NCBI GenBank assembly: GCA_024349245.1
Contig: JALDNG010000004.1
Location: 1,542,001 to 1,606,000, forward strand
Length of the DNA stretch: 64,000 bases
Direction of reading: 5' to 3'
DNA from: Neodontobutis hainanensis
Lineage: Eukaryota; Chordata; Actinopteri; Gobiiformes; Odontobutidae
Of this stretch, positions 38,674 through 52,639 are shown piece after piece. A program made the position numbers and the translations under genes. Position 1 is the first letter of the stretch, and every line of letters starts with the position of its first letter. The notes under the pieces were generated by a model. That model did no database searches. It saw only the letters and a list, made by a program, of their open reading frames with translations, and was not told the DNA's origin.

Positions 38674-39791
38674 TCCACACTAATCTTCACATGCACCTTC
38701 AATCTGTTTGTTGTTTAGTTGAATAAAAATAGTTATTCTTTATTCTCAAGAATTTGATAAACTGTGTCACAGTCATTTTCACAGGCAAACATTGCCAATG
38801 AAATGAATAATAATAATCCTCACAACAGTCACTAATATTGCCTCAGTTTCAGACACAGACTGTGCCACATCAGAGAGTGACCTGAGTTTTAACAATAGAT
38901 TTTAACCCAACTTGGGTCAGTTTGTTCCATTTCATTTACCTTCTCTGCTCTCTGTTTTTTGTATAACTCCACTGTTGCTGACCATAAAGGCCAGAAAAAA
39001 TGTATTGAAATGATTTCTGATTTTGGTCATTCAGTGCCAAACCTTCTCCTAGAAACACAATGACCATCACGTGTGTGTTTTTCTTGAACAATGCAAACAG
39101 ATGGAGGCTGAGCAGTTTGACTTTTTGAAGCAGCACATTTGAGTCACAGTAGCAGTTGTGATTTGCACTACACACTCTGTCCATGGATTATTCAGTGCTT
39201 CACGGTGAGTAGCTGCTCCGTGAATGGTACTGAGAGGTCAATGGCTCGTGGAGCGGAGTTAGCTTTCGACCCAGAGCCAACTGTGCTGTGTGCAAGGCAG
39301 AAGAAAGAACACAGGCAGGGGGCGAAATGTTATCATTTAGTGTAATCATGGTTATTTGCTTGCATGAATGTGTAAAAACTATTGTATGAGTGTCTCTAAA
39401 AAGTGCATTATATAACACATTGTGATATATATATATAATACTTTATTCATTCTAAATAACCGAGTTTTCTTTGAAAAATAGAATATTCTATTAAAGTTGA
39501 ATTAGTGGAAAAGCCATTCCTTCTTGTTTGTGTGTAAGCCTAGTTTAGACAAATTCAGCAAACTGAACACAGAGCGGACAAACTGAGTACTGCTGGAAGA
39601 GAAGTACATTTGTGTTTCTTTCTAAGCCATCTGTGTAGGTGGTGGATTTAAACTGGGGTTTAAAGTGAACCCACTATCTGACCTACTTCCAATGGTCAGT
39701 TCCAGTGCTCACAGGCTCCAGAAAGAAGGATGGGGGATTATAATCAAAAATGTCACCACCAGATGCCAACAAAAACTATTCACTTTTAAAT
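38674..39791. other. intergenic, no gene seen
   Basis: AT-rich sequence with a short (TA)n near 39426-39440. No recognisable gene or element. Confidence 0.5.
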
Positions 39792-39951
39792 CATTTACAT
39801 TTATTCATTTAGCTGTCGCTTTTACACTTACATTGTTCTACAGTAATTACCAGTGTTACTGCCACTGGAGGCAAGGTGGGTTAAGAGCCTTGCCCAAGGA
39901 CACAACGACAGTATGAACTGGGTAGAGCGGGAATCGAACCGCCTACCTTCC
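39792..39951 (-). mobile_element. truncated tRNA-derived SINE
   Basis: Same family as 25333-25538. The tail (CATTTACATTTATTCATTTA), the body (CTTGCCCAAGGACACAACGA) and the B-box side (GGGAATCGAACCGCCTACC) are present on the plus strand. The copy stops before the A box, so the start of the tRNA head is missing. Confidence 0.75.
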
Positions 39952-39968
39952 ACCACAGCACCCCTAAA

Positions 39969-40010
39969 TGTACATTTACATTTACATTTAGTCATCCAAA
40001 GCACTTTACA
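39969..40010 (-). repeat. second SINE/LINE tail remnant
   Basis: TACATTTACATTTACATTTA followed by GTCATCCAAAGCACTTTACA repeats the 3'-tail motif of the adjacent SINE family with an internal loss. It lies 17 bases from the truncated copy. Confidence 0.5.
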
Positions 40011-40923
40011 AATGAAGACAACAATGGAAGGAATTTTACCCACACCAGGAGGCAAAATGCATTAGGTTAAAACCCAGCACATTATACAAAGCTAAAAAAT
40101 AGGATTTTTTTTTTATATAAAAGAAAAGAAAGGGATAAAAAGGAAGTAGAATTCAGTGTTGATGGAAGAGACGCGTTTTCAGGCATTTTTTAAAGATGGC
40201 TCTGCTGCTCTGTAAGCATCTTTATTGTTTTGTCAGAGACATTACAGAAGCTTTAACAGGCCCTAAATGCTAAATTAGTTTTACTGACAATGGTTTTGTT
40301 ATGATTGAATTGGGTTCATGGTTCCCATAAAACAAGGTAATGACAGCATTGTAATACAATATGCAAAACAATGTAATGTTGATTTAAATAATAAACTTTC
40401 TCCTATAACTTCATTAAATCGCATTAAAGCAGACGGTTAAGACTTATTTGAATATTCAGTAGAAAAAGGGTGTTCGTTAACTCTGTAGGTTAGATATCTT
40501 GTCAGTGTTTGATTTTATTGGATGTTCTTGTTGGAAGTGAATAAAGTTACTCCTTTGCTTAATCTGACTTTTCAACAGAAAATACAAATCATTATGCAGA
40601 TAAAACTGTGCATTTATTGCTTGAGCAATTTTCCACGTGTCACTGCCTAAAGACATGCACATGACACTGAATCTAATGGATGTTCATCATTTTTCTCAAG
40701 CATCACACAGCAACAAATTGCAGTGTCACAGCCAAAGGGAACAAGACGTTCTCTCAAACCGACCGACCAACAGACTGGATCCCATCAGCGAGTTAGAGCA
40801 ACACCGCCACATAAACACCCTGTGGGGGGGAAACGGACAGATTATCTCCTCTACCAACCACCCGCATCAGTGCTGACCTCTGCAAAGTCCCCCGGGGAGT
40901 GTTCTGCCATGACTGCCGTTGAT

Positions 40924-40926
<3 letters not shown>

Positions 40927-40976
<50 letters not shown>
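40927..40976. repeat. (CA)25 microsatellite
   Basis: Fifty bases of perfect CA repeat. Confidence 0.97.
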
Positions 40977-40978
<2 letters not shown>

Positions 40979-42389
40979 GGGGTTGATTGCAGGTTGAGGA
41001 AGGAACTCACAATCGATACGCTACAGTTATCTGCTGCGCACTGATACCACAGGCAATAATGCACTGGACATCACCACTGTTGGCATTAATCGCTCTCCCT
41101 CCGTAAAGAGTAAAATGGATCAAAGCTTTCTGTGCTGACACAACATAAACTGGTGTAAAAAAGTTTGGAAAAACAAGGCTGTTTAAATATTGATGTCAAT
41201 CAGAATCAGTACAAGCAATGAAAAAATTCCTTCTATTGCATTAATTTCAAATTTGTTAACATATGTATATATAACTAGACACATCTGACTTATATATTTA
41301 AATACTAATTAAAATTTTATGCCAAGGACTGTCAAGAGAAAAATCTGAGGTAATTGGTAATTCATTTGAACTTTTCCCTTTTTATTACTAAATTTAGATT
41401 ACTAGTCTTTAATTACATGTAACTTTGATTAAAAGTCATTTTCACCAAAAGGCAGTTTTGACTCTGGATTAAAATTCCCAATGGTGTTTATCTGGGAATA
41501 CTTTTCACACCAATAAAAAGATGTTCTAATAAACCCTGTGACAAATGAAGTTTCCCTGAGATTTTGTATCATGAGAAATTTCCTGAGCAATACAAGTTTA
41601 TGTCACAGAGAAACCATGACTCCTGTTACAATGTTTAATATTAATAAGACACAAGTCATTCCTTTTTCACACCTGGCACTAAAATTCTAGATGCAAGGAG
41701 TGAATGCGCTAAAGAGACCAACATTGAGACATGTTCAGTATTTGTTCTGCTCATCCACATCCTACTATTTATTTGACATCTTGACAAAAACGCTGAGACA
41801 ATTGCATGGTTAATCTGTGTTACAGCATTGTACTGTGTCATTTGTCACAACACATCATATGTATGACTGCTACTCACCCACTGCATACTGGGATATACAC
41901 TGTGTTTTGTCTGATCTTGAATGCAGAATGTGGTGAATGCCACTGGAATAAACATTTTGGTCAAAAAGCTGTTATTACTGGAGCCTCAGAGCCGCTGTCT
42001 GCTGCTCTTTGTATGGCATGCAGACAGGAAATTATATTTTTCAGAGGATGTGATGAATGAGTGACAAGAGGGAGATGAAAGCTTCTCAGCAGTGCTCCAT
42101 TTTAAACTCAGCAGCTATACCAGAAAAACAAGCGACTGAGGAGAAAGCCTGTACAGATATGGATCCACTCCCAACAGCACAGAAAAATTATTATTAAAAC
42201 TGCTATCTATACTTTGTGTTTTAATATTAGATATTTCATTCTGGATTACGGTATGGATAGTCTAGTTTGTTGGTGCTTGGGGGAAGTCGATATGTGCTGC
42301 TGCAAACCTGCAGCAAACGTACATTTCAAACAAAAAGCATTAAAAAAACATTATGAATAAAGGTATTATCATTATCATTATTAGTTTAT
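40977..42389. other. intergenic, no gene seen
   Basis: AT-rich, leading into a short ATT/ATC-type tract (42365-42382) just before the minisatellite. No gene recognised. Confidence 0.5.
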
Positions 42390-44640
42390 TGTAAAGTGTG
42401 CCCCCTACTCTAAAGTGTGTCCCCTACTCTAAAGTGTGTCCTCTACTCTAAAGTGTGTCTCCTACTCTAAAGTGTGTCCTCTACTCTAAAGTGTGTCCTC
42501 TACTCTAAAGTGTGTCCTCTACTCTAAAGTGTGCCCCCTACTCTAAAGTGTGTCCTCTACTCTAAAGTGTGTCTCCTACTCTAAAGTGTGTCCTCTACTC
42601 TAAAGTGTGCCCCCTACTCTAAAGTGTGTCCCCTACTCTAAAGTGTGCCCCCTACTCTAAAGTGTGTCCCCTACTCTAAAGTGTGTCTCTTACTCTAAAG
42701 TGTGTCCCCTACTCTAAAGTGTGTCCCCTACTCTAAAGAGTGTCTCCTACTCTAAAGTGTGTCCCCTACTCTAAAGTGTGTCCCCTACTCTAAAGTGTGC
42801 CCCCTACTCTAAAGTGTGTCCCCTACTCTAAAGTGTGCCCCCTACTCTAAAGTGTGTCTCCTACTCTAAAGTGTGTCCCCTACTCTAAAGTGTGTCCCCT
42901 ACTTTAAAGTGTGTCCCCTACTTTAAAGTGTGTCCCCTACTCTAAAGTGTGTCCCCTACTCTAAAGTGTGCCCCCTATGTAAAGTGTGTCCCCGACTCTA
43001 AAGTGTGTCCCCTACTCTAAAGTGTGTCCTCTACTCTAAAGTGTGTCTCCGACTCTAAATTGTGTCTCCTACTCTAAAGTATGTCCCCTACTCTAAAGTG
43101 TGTCCTCTACTCTAAAGTGTGTCCCCTACTCTAAAGTGTGTCCCCTACTGTAAAGTGTGTCCTCTACTCTAAAGTGTGTCCCCTACTGTAAAGTGTGTCC
43201 CCTACTCTAAACGGTGTCCTCTACTCTAAAGTGTGTCCCCTACTGTAAAGTGTGTCCTCTACTCTAAAGTGTGTCCCCTACTGTAAAGTGTGTCCCCGAC
43301 TCTAAAGTGTGTCCCCTACTCTAAAGTGTGTCCTCTACTCTAAAGTGTGTCCCCTACTCTAAAGTATGTCCCCTACTCTAAAGTGTGTCCCCTACTCTAA
43401 AGTGTGTCCTCTACTCTAAAGTCTGTCTCCTACTCTAAAGTGTGTCCTCTACTCTAAAGTGTGTCCCCTACTCTAAAGTGTGTCTCCTACTCTAAAGTAT
43501 GTCCCCTACTCTAAAGTGTGCCCCCTACTGTAAAGTGTGTCCCCTACTCTAAAGTATGTCCCCTACTCTAAAGTGTGTCCTCTACTCTAAAGTCTGTCTC
43601 CTACTCTAAAGTGTGTCCCCTACTCTAAAGTGTGTCCTCTACTCTAAATTGTGTCTCCTACTCTAAAGTATGTCCCCTACTCTAAAGTGTGTCCTCTACT
43701 CTAAAGTGTGTCCCCTACTCTAAAGTGTGTCCCCTACTCTAAAGTGTGTCCCCTACTCTAAAGTGTGTCCTCTACTCTAAAGTGTGTCCCCTACTCTAAA
43801 GTGTGTCTCTTACTCTAAAGTGTGTCCCCTACTGTAAAGTGTGTCCCCTACTCTAAAGTGTGTCCCCTACTCTAAAGTGTGTCCTCTACTCTAAAGTGTG
43901 TCTCCTACTCTAAATTGTGTCTCCTACTCTAAAGTATGTCCCCTACTCTAAAGTGTGTCCTCTACTCTAAAGTGTGTCCCCTACTCTAAAGTGTGTCCTC
44001 TACTCTAAAGTGTGTCCCCTACTGTAAAGTGTGTCCTCTACTCTAAAGTGTGTCCCCTACTGTAAAGTGTGTCCTCTACTCTAAAGTGTGTCCCCTACTG
44101 TAAAGTGTGTCCTCTACTCTAAAGTATGTCCCCTACTGTAAAGTGTGTCCCCTTCTCTAAAGTGTGTCCCCTTCTCTAAAGTGTGTCTTCGACTCTAAAA
44201 TGTGTCCCTTACTCTAAAGTGTGTCCCCTACTCTAAAGTGTGTCCCCTACTCTAAAGTGTGTCCCTTACTCAAAGTGTGTCCCCTACTCTAAAGTCTGTC
44301 CCCTACTCTAAAGTGTGTCTCCTACTCTAAAGTGTGTCTCCTACTTTAAAGTGTGTCCCCTACTGTAAAGTGTGTCCTCTACTCTAAAGTGTGTCCCCTA
44401 CTCTAAAGTGTGTCCTCTACTCTAAAGTGTGTCCCCTACTGTAAAGTGTGTCCTCTACTCTAAAGTATGTCCCCTACTGTAAAGTGTGTCCCCTTCTCTA
44501 AAGTGTGTCCCCTTCTCTAAAGTGTGTCCTCTACTCTAAAGTGTGTCCTCTACTCTAAAGAGTGTCCCCTACTGTAAAGTGTGTCCCCTACTCTAAAGAG
44601 TGTCCCCTACTGTAAAGTGTGTCCCCTACTCTAAAGTGTT
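42390..44640. repeat. 2.25-kb minisatellite, 19-bp unit, about 118 copies
   Basis: The unit is TCTAAAGTGTGTCCCCTAC. Variation is restricted to a few positions: CCCC/CCTC/TCTC, ACTCT/ACTGT, GTGTG/GTATG/GAGTG. Length stays near 19 bases, with rare single-base indels (for example at about 44270). Marker variants recur at exact multiples of the unit: TAAATT at 43056, 43645 and 43911 are 31 and 14 units apart. Stop codons occur in the frames I checked, so it is not a coding repeat. Confidence 0.97.
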
Positions 44641-47600
44641 AACAAAAGGTTATTTTGTTCTTATAAAATGATACATTTAATGCTCTGTAGACCACAGTGG
44701 AAGGTTTATTACTGAGGTTTGCACATTGTGAGCACTGCTGTAGCACTCATGATTATTCTTAAACATAATCTTTTATAAATGCTGAGACAAAGAAATATTT
44801 GCTGAGACCATTTATGAAGAGGATTGATTATGTTTTAAGCTTTTAAAGTGACACTTATCAAAGAGCTATTGTGCAAAAAAGGCTTCCATATTGTTCCCCT
44901 TTGTGCCCATAGAAAGAAAATGTGTTGTATCCATTTTATTTACCTTTTAAACAATAGTGGATGTTGTGTATTGTCTCTAATGACCCAAACAAGTCAGAAA
45001 GGTTGTATCCTGTGCCCAACTGATCCAGCTGAAAACTGGTTCACTGCTTTCATTTTTTTTCACCACCTTTGGGACTGAGCTCTGCAGACTGGGAAAAGCC
45101 CTCAGTCATCTCACCCCAGTGTAGGAAAAGTAAGACCAGGCTAAAATGCATTGCTGATGATTGATTGAGGTGAGATTTGATATATTACTATTTTAATGTA
45201 TTTTACTTTAATTAACCTGGACATTGCTCTGACATCTGACACAGGAGCAGTCATTCCATTAACAATGTTGTTGAAGCTGGACAGTATGTACCGCACACGT
45301 TCATAAAGGCAGGTCTGAGAGGAGAGGAGTGTGCGGGGAATCGCTGCAGGTTGTTTGGATCTCATTATGGCCAACAAAACTCATCTTTGTTCATCCAGAG
45401 CTGAAGCCCAGTGACTCATATCATTTCTGTTATTCCTAATTATCATTACTACTATCAACGCTCTTCTGGCACAGCGTATTCTCAGAGGCTGGAGTCTGTC
45501 TAAAACCTCGGTGAAGGCACATAAAACCAAACAACTCGCCAGATGTTAGATAAGGAGATAAGGTTTTTGTCTGGATGCCATTCAAGAACTGTTATTTAGC
45601 CTCATCCTTATCCTAATACCTCATCACAATTTATCACAGCTAATTAAACTTTATACATGCTTTACATCACAAACCTCTCATGAATATTATTTTCTAATGT
45701 AAGATGACCATCTTTAGCATAAATTTTGAAATTATTCTCCTAACTGACAAACGGCCTTTTTACAGATCTATTAGTGTAATGTCATTCAACTAGAACTTTT
45801 CTCTGAGAATGCAGTGATTTGTGGTCTATAAAGTCTTTAAAACTAGAAATCTTACAAACACAGACGTGTGGAGGGTCTACATTAAGACTTCTGTGGGACT
45901 GCCAAACCCAATGCAGCTTTAATATTACTTACATATACACATTATTACTTATGCTACCATTACTAATACTACTAATGTTTTTGTTGTTACTATTCATCTC
46001 TGTCTTCTTCTGTGTCTATCTCTGCTTCTTCGTTCAACTAATGAAGGCAGACGGACGCTCCCTCAGAGTCAGGGACTGCTTTAGGTTTTCAAAGACAGTT
46101 ATTTCTTGCCTTACAAAGATTAAAAAATAATCTATATAGTGTGGACTAGACCTCAAATGTTCCAAATGAACAATGAATATTCTCACTTTGACAGAAACAT
46201 GCAAATAAGTATTTCAAAACAATATCCTCCATATTTCCCGGACTTAACTGTTTCTCCGCAGCCACAGTGTCTCAAATAAAAAGGCAACTGTAAACCTAAG
46301 CACTGCTGTTGATTTATTTTTAATGACTTTTCCAAATACATATGTGAGCACTAATATTCATTAGAAGTTATCCGAAGGAGGTGCAGCTTCTGCTTCAGCT
46401 TTTGAGACTCTGGGGCCCAACTCTAAAACTCTAAAAGTGCTACTCAAAGCAACTCTGGTGTGTGTGTGTGTGTGGGTGGGGTGTTTGTTATTCATCAAAT
46501 CAACACAATACAGCTGACCATAACTTACCTCACAATTATATTAAAGTCAATTTGTTTTTTGTTTTTTAAAAAGGAGCGAAAAATAAAAGAGAAAAGGTCC
46601 CTTAAGATGTTATTGAAGAATATTATTAGTATGTTAAATCCAATGTGAAATTCACTAAAGCCTGAAATTGAAGTTGAACACTCCACATCTTATGCATTAT
46701 TTTTGAGAGAAACCAGCAGCAAAAGCCACAGTCCTTTAGAAAATGATGCAGGCACAAGGAAAATGTTTTGGCAGGTTAAGTTGCCAATGCCTTCAAAGCA
46801 TGTGATTATTGGTGTTTCTTTCCAAATGTATCCCTTTTTAAACATATTTCCTATGCTTCATCTTTGCACACCAACTGTACTGTAGTCTTTTCTCACATGG
46901 TTTACATGCAACTCTGCAACATGCACTATTAAAGCATAATACATTCTTTTCTTCAATGTTCCCAAGCACTATTTACCTTTAGTAAATGCAATTATGCATT
47001 TAGGGGATTTTATTAACACTTCTCCCTCTGCTGGCTATAATTAGAGTTACTTTCTTAATGTCAGAACTACATACTGCCCCTTTAAACTAAACAATACTTG
47101 TTTATGCTCGCAGGGACATGTGCTCCCAGGACTCTTTTAACATTTTAAAAAAAAAGCAGTATGTTTGTGTCAGTCGATTCCTGACAGGACATTAATCACT
47201 GACTGTGGGTGGTCACAGATCAATGTGGTAAGCTTTACGTCCAACAGGCTCCTAACATTTCTCAGTCAGAGTGGCGGAGTGACAGGCTGTAAATCAGGGT
47301 TTGTTTGTTGGAATCAGTTGCAGCTTTAGCACTAGTGATGGTTGGCGGCGACATGTGTAATAAATACACAAAAACACAGCATTCTTGCCATTTAGCTAAC
47401 TTTTGAGTGCGAATACATGTTAAAATTCAATGTCAGAAGGTATCATCTTTGTAGACATGTTAGATAATTCTACCATTTCCACACAATTCCTGACAGTTTT
47501 TGAGATGATTTTGTATCAAGTTACACATACAAGTCAGATGCTGCGAAATCTTCCTCCTCATCCACAGTTTGACCCGAGGCTACAGTCTCTCTCCATCTCC

Positions 47601-48676
47601 AGCGAATATTGGTTGATTTACCTCTTTTCATTATTTATTTTGTTGGTTTCTAGGATTGCCTGTGGGATCTGACGGGCCGGGACACGAAAGCCGCTGCTAT
47701 TTTTTCAGCTGTGTGTTATTGATTCTGTTTGATGAACACACATGTAGGTCCTGTATGGGAATCTGCCCCGAGGAGGATGGACACACGAAGCGATGTATGG
47801 GAGGAAACAGAGCGCATGATAAAAAATATTTGTCTGTTCATGCAGCGGACAAATGCCACCCAGGCTTTCTTTCCACGTAACTGGATATAGGCCGCTCCTG
47901 CAGACTAGATTTACAGTAATAAGTCTCCTCATGTGGAGTCAACACAGCTAGCATATTCACATCGCATTATGAAGCCTCCCTATTACTAACAGAGTAAACA
48001 ATACGATTGACTTCAACAAATATCCTCCTCATACAAAAACAAGCTCCTGTTAGAAGGTGTATCTGCTACTGTTGTGCCCACAGGTGACATGGGGAATGGA
48101 GATTAAAATGGCTGGTGTCCAATAAAAGCAGGGACGGTCTTAGTCACTGGGAGCATTGTGGCAGAGATAAGCCTGTGTCTATTACTGCACTGCGTCTTAT
48201 CTCAGTAATAACCAGTCACAGCATCAGGACATGGACACAAGTGTCAAAGTGTGTGTTGAAGAAGCCACTGTTTATTAGGTTCAGCAAAAAGGTCTGATAC
48301 AGTTTCCCAGCACCATTAGTAGAAGAATAACAGCCTGGTATTAGAGTAAATTGGAAAATGTTTATGGACTGTTATGTGGAACACCATGGCCGACAGTTTG
48401 TGCAGTAAGAGTTTCTTCCAGGAAACAAGTCTTGTATTTGGTTTCACAATCATTGACTCACAAGTCGCTGTCAGTATTTGCAATTTGAGATCAAATGTCT
48501 ATAAACGTTAATCATGCAAACAGTTTTAGAGGTCCAGTTGTCCAGCTGATTATACGTATTTCCATGAACCATTTTGAGACAAACAACATTGAACTAAATT
48601 GCCACTATAATTATTCTGATGCTATCTTCAAATATGTACTTTAAAAAACTATTTCGTTAAGCAATGTTCTCTTATA
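44641..48676. other. intergenic, no gene seen
   Basis: AT-rich with short tracts: (TG)n near 46458-46474 and an A-run near 47149-47156. The segment 47640-47900 is GC-richer, without a convincing exon. No known motif in the frames present. Confidence 0.5.
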
Positions 48677-48812
48677 TCACAGCAAGAAGGTGCTGAGTTT
48701 GGTTAGCATCCAGGGCAGGACCTTTCGGGAGTTTGCATGTTCTCCCTGCGTCTGTGTAGGTTTTCTCCGGGTACTCCAGTTTACCCTATACCACAAAAGA
48801 CATAAGCCAAGA
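48677..48812 (+). repeat. fish retroposon fragment (TTTGCATGTTCTCCCTGCG type)
   Basis: TCACAGCAAGAAGGTGCTGA, GGGAGTTTGCATGTTCTCC and TTCTCCGGGTACTCCAGTTT are well-known consecutive pieces of a repeat abundant in teleost genomes. The end of the element is degraded. It is the same family type as 54917-55178. Confidence 0.65.
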
Positions 48813-51800
48813 CTCCCCTGCAAAAGAGATTTGTAATCTTAGTGAGACTTTCCAGGATAAATTAAGGTTAAATAAAAAAATAATTTTACAATGTTACCTT
48901 GTGCAGCAGGTGGAATCTTGCAAGTTTTTTGAGTTCACAAAGGCCGGCAGCCTGATGGATAAAACTAGAGCCAGTTCCACAGTTCCACTCAAAAGTAGTG
49001 AGTTTGTAAACTCTCAGATCCAGCTGAAAGGTTTTAATGATGTGTTTTAGGTTTGACAAAGCTATGACCACTTTACAGTTACTGCTTTGTCTTTTTGGAA
49101 CTTATTAGCTCACTCACTTTGTTTCTGTTTTATCTGTTTTTATTCAACCTTGTCACAACAAGTATAGCTGATCTTTGTTCTGAAAACAAATGTTTGGGAC
49201 ATAATTCATTCAAAACAATGGAAACCCAAAGGAGAATCTTTATTCTTTCACTTTATTGTGACAACCGAACATATGTCAGCATGTCTGTGCGTGTTTATGC
49301 AAAGCAGCGTATTTTTCATGTTTCTATCAAAAGTCCCATCTAATCAATTTTAAGCTGGAGTCGCTCATAACCGCCTTAACACGGGACTCGTAAAATGAAA
49401 GCTGCAAAAACAGATGTCCTCATGAATTAGTGAGGCGCCCATGAAATATTAACAGATGACCCAGGACATAAAGCCAGGGGGCTGATGCTCATTTGATTCT
49501 GCCTTCGACATGCAACATGGACCCGTCCAGCTGCCGAGCGCCGGTTAAAAGTGTCCAAAACACAACGGGCCAATAAATAACAACAGGCTTCAAAGATAAA
49601 TAGTGCATTCATCTCAAGGATACAGGATAACTGTATCATTGTCCTGTTCGTCACCCAGGTATATGAGACACAATTACTGACTACAATTTTAAATCCAGCT
49701 ACATTAAATGTGCTGCATGTCCGTGTCCTGACAGTTGACATTTATCAGTATCATGTTTTAACTGACCTCTCTGACTCTCAATGTGTTGAACGAGTCATAA
49801 ACAGAGAAGTGTGGTGGAAAAGGCAAAATGTCACGAAGGAGTCTCTCACGGCGCCTCACGAACGCAGCTGCCCCACAAACAGTCCTGGCTTCTACTTTTG
49901 ACTCCTTCCTTCTTTCCTTCGCCGTTTCTGTAAAGTATTGTCTTTGTTCAGACAGATTCTAGGGTTCTCACTGGGAAATCCTGATAATTACATGTAGGAG
50001 TTGAATTTTCAATTGTAATGATAAAATGTGTACCCAAAGAAAAAGAAAAAAAGGATTCGGGGAAGGTTTGAAAGTTTCCATTGAAGTGCAAGAACATGTG
50101 TGAAGTCTAAGTTTGCTTGATTTTACAAAAGGAAATATGGAGAAATAAACTTTGTAATCAATCACTAGTACGCAAAAGCTTATCAGAAACTGTTTTCTCT
50201 CTTTGTCATTCAGTTGCAAATCCAATAGGACTTATTTACATGTTGAGACAATTTTGAATGGTTTCTATTTAGCTCAATACAATAAGAAAGATCCCCGAGA
50301 ACATCGATACTCTCTTACGTTTGAGTATTATTAACTCCACGTTTCGTCTCCACAGACAGCTGCGAGGGGGCGAGCTGTGAACCCACTGTGTCACAACACA
50401 AAACATTTTACTGTTGACATGTTTACCTCTCAACAGACCCTTTCTGTCAACTCCAGTTAAATCACAAACCATGAGTGAGTTTTGAGATTCACCAAAAAAA
50501 AAAACAGCAACAAAATCTTCCTTCCATTTTTTTATGCCTCCACAACATAGAAAAATCATGTGTATGATTTTTTTCTTTATGTAATTCATCAGGGATTTTA
50601 TGAATAAATGTGTAAATATAATGAAGTGAGACATACTGTAATACAAAGTTCTTTAAATCAGATATTACAAGCTAGACATTCATTGGTGTCACTGTTTCTC
50701 ACCAAAACAATTTTTCACAATAAATCATATTTTGGAGCTATTATTCACACTTTCATTTAGACTCCAACATACAGTATCTACCTTTTATTATGTAAGAAGG
50801 AGGTATGGGTGGTTCTCATTGTTTATGTTGTAACTAAGGAAGATAAAAAAAATGTCAGTAAATTAACAGAAGTAACAGAAGTAATAAAAGTATTTCAAAA
50901 CAAGATTAAAGATGAAAGAAGGAAAAAAAATCACAAAATGGAAAATACAATAATTACACATTCTATAATAAGAGAAAACTCAAGGAGGATTTATAGCCAA
51001 GGTAGAACATTTTAGCAGAATGCAAGTAAAGTGCTATTGCATGTAATAAAACAATAATAGAATAGAATAGATTCACTTTCACAGAAATGAAGGTGACCCA
51101 AGACCCCCCCCCTCAGGTGCTATAGAAATTAAAATATAAAAAAACAGGTTGAACAATATATTACAGGTTAAAAGCGTTTCTTGTAACAGTGATTGTGTTG
51201 GTGCTGCTGGAAGTCATTATCCACCTTAAACATAACCTGCCTTCTCAGACATATTCTGTTCTTTAAAACTATGTCCTTACTTATTTATTTATTATAACTA
51301 ACAATCAACTTCACCATTTTTTTATTTAATCATTTATTTTTAGTTGAAGACAGTAAATGATGAGAATGAGTTGCAAAATATAATCACACTTAAAGAGCCT
51401 TTAATTTATACCCTTTCAAAATAATAAAGTAACTTTTCTTTGTAGAATTCCTCAAACAAGTGTAGGTTTAATATCTGGCAGGATGGATATGCGACACGTT
51501 GTGGAGGTTAATAAGGTTAGTGGAAACTTAATTCCCCTTCGAAAAGCTCATTTGGCCGCAGTCTTTGGCAGACTATACATCTGCTGGGGTTATCCACATC
51601 CAGTAGTTCCTCCTACGCAGCCTCCCTCACCGACGAGAGCCACAAGTGTCAGAAAATGTCCTCAGATCACCAGGAAGGCCATTAGCGACCATTGTCAGGG
51701 CTTCGTAGGCCAATGTGGGGGCTAATGCCAGTTGATGGTCAAATTAACGACATGAGGTTAATGTGTCTAGATGGATACTAATGATGCCACAGACCACATT

Positions 51801-52639
51801 CCCCTCTGAGTCCCAAAGCCACTCACTGTGGTCCAAAATAAGCCTCTAAAGTGTCAGAAATGGACTGTGGGCAGTTCAGACTGACCTCACAACAGGAGTC
51901 AGGAGTTCATGAGTTACTACAAGAATGGCTTTCATAAACATGGTTGGTAAAAAACAAAATTTCACCAAAAAGTCAGCTCCTGTTGTCAGGCTCCAAATGC
52001 CATTATAAATAAGAAAATATAAATAACTGATGACTTCAAAATATATCCACCGTTGATGAATATATATATAAGGAATTATAGTTACACAGTTATTTTCTGA
52101 TCCTTGTTCAGAACTGTGCTGTCAGTACCAAACATGCACTTTTATCACCTATTCATACACTGTAGGCCTACAAACTAGTTTACATTCAATGCATTGTTCT
52201 TTATCTGTTTAAAACTCATATCCTGCACTGTTTTAAAATCCATATTATCCATTTACACTATTGCCTTTATTGTTTACTGTACAAATCCATCTTCATTAAA
52301 CATTTATTCATCTTCTTCCACTAAGTCCTGTTAAGTCGTGTATACACTGTTTCAATAAGAACCCCAACTCACACGAGTAAATCACATTTGAAGAAAGCTG
52401 AAGCACATTATGGTATGTTGCGACCAAAGTTATTAGACATGTCAGAATTTTTTCTGACTATCTATCTAAATCTTTCTAAACCCTTGTACAGAGGCAAAAA
52501 TTGTTGTTTGGCCAGAAACTGGGTCAGTAAAATGGACAGTGTGCCCCTGTCTTTAGGGGTCATGGGTGGGGGTCCACCAAAACTATGAAGCGCAGCAAAT
52601 AACTTTCATATTATTACACCTGCCTTTTTTTGCAGTGTA
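48813..52639. other. intergenic; two GC-richer islands
   Basis: 49340-49720 and 51480-51780 are repeat-free and less AT-rich than their surroundings, and are candidates for conserved non-coding elements. A short C-run lies near 51103-51111. Open frames (50269-50646 minus and others) have no recognisable similarity. Confidence 0.4.

Noticed and set aside
42390..44640. CRISPR-like or coding repeat
   Set aside because: The units are contiguous 19-mers without unique spacers, and stop codons occur in the frames I checked. It is a minisatellite in vertebrate DNA.
50269..50646. 125-codon minus-strand frame
   Set aside because: Lys- and Phe-rich translation of AT-rich DNA with homopolymer runs. 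No motif.
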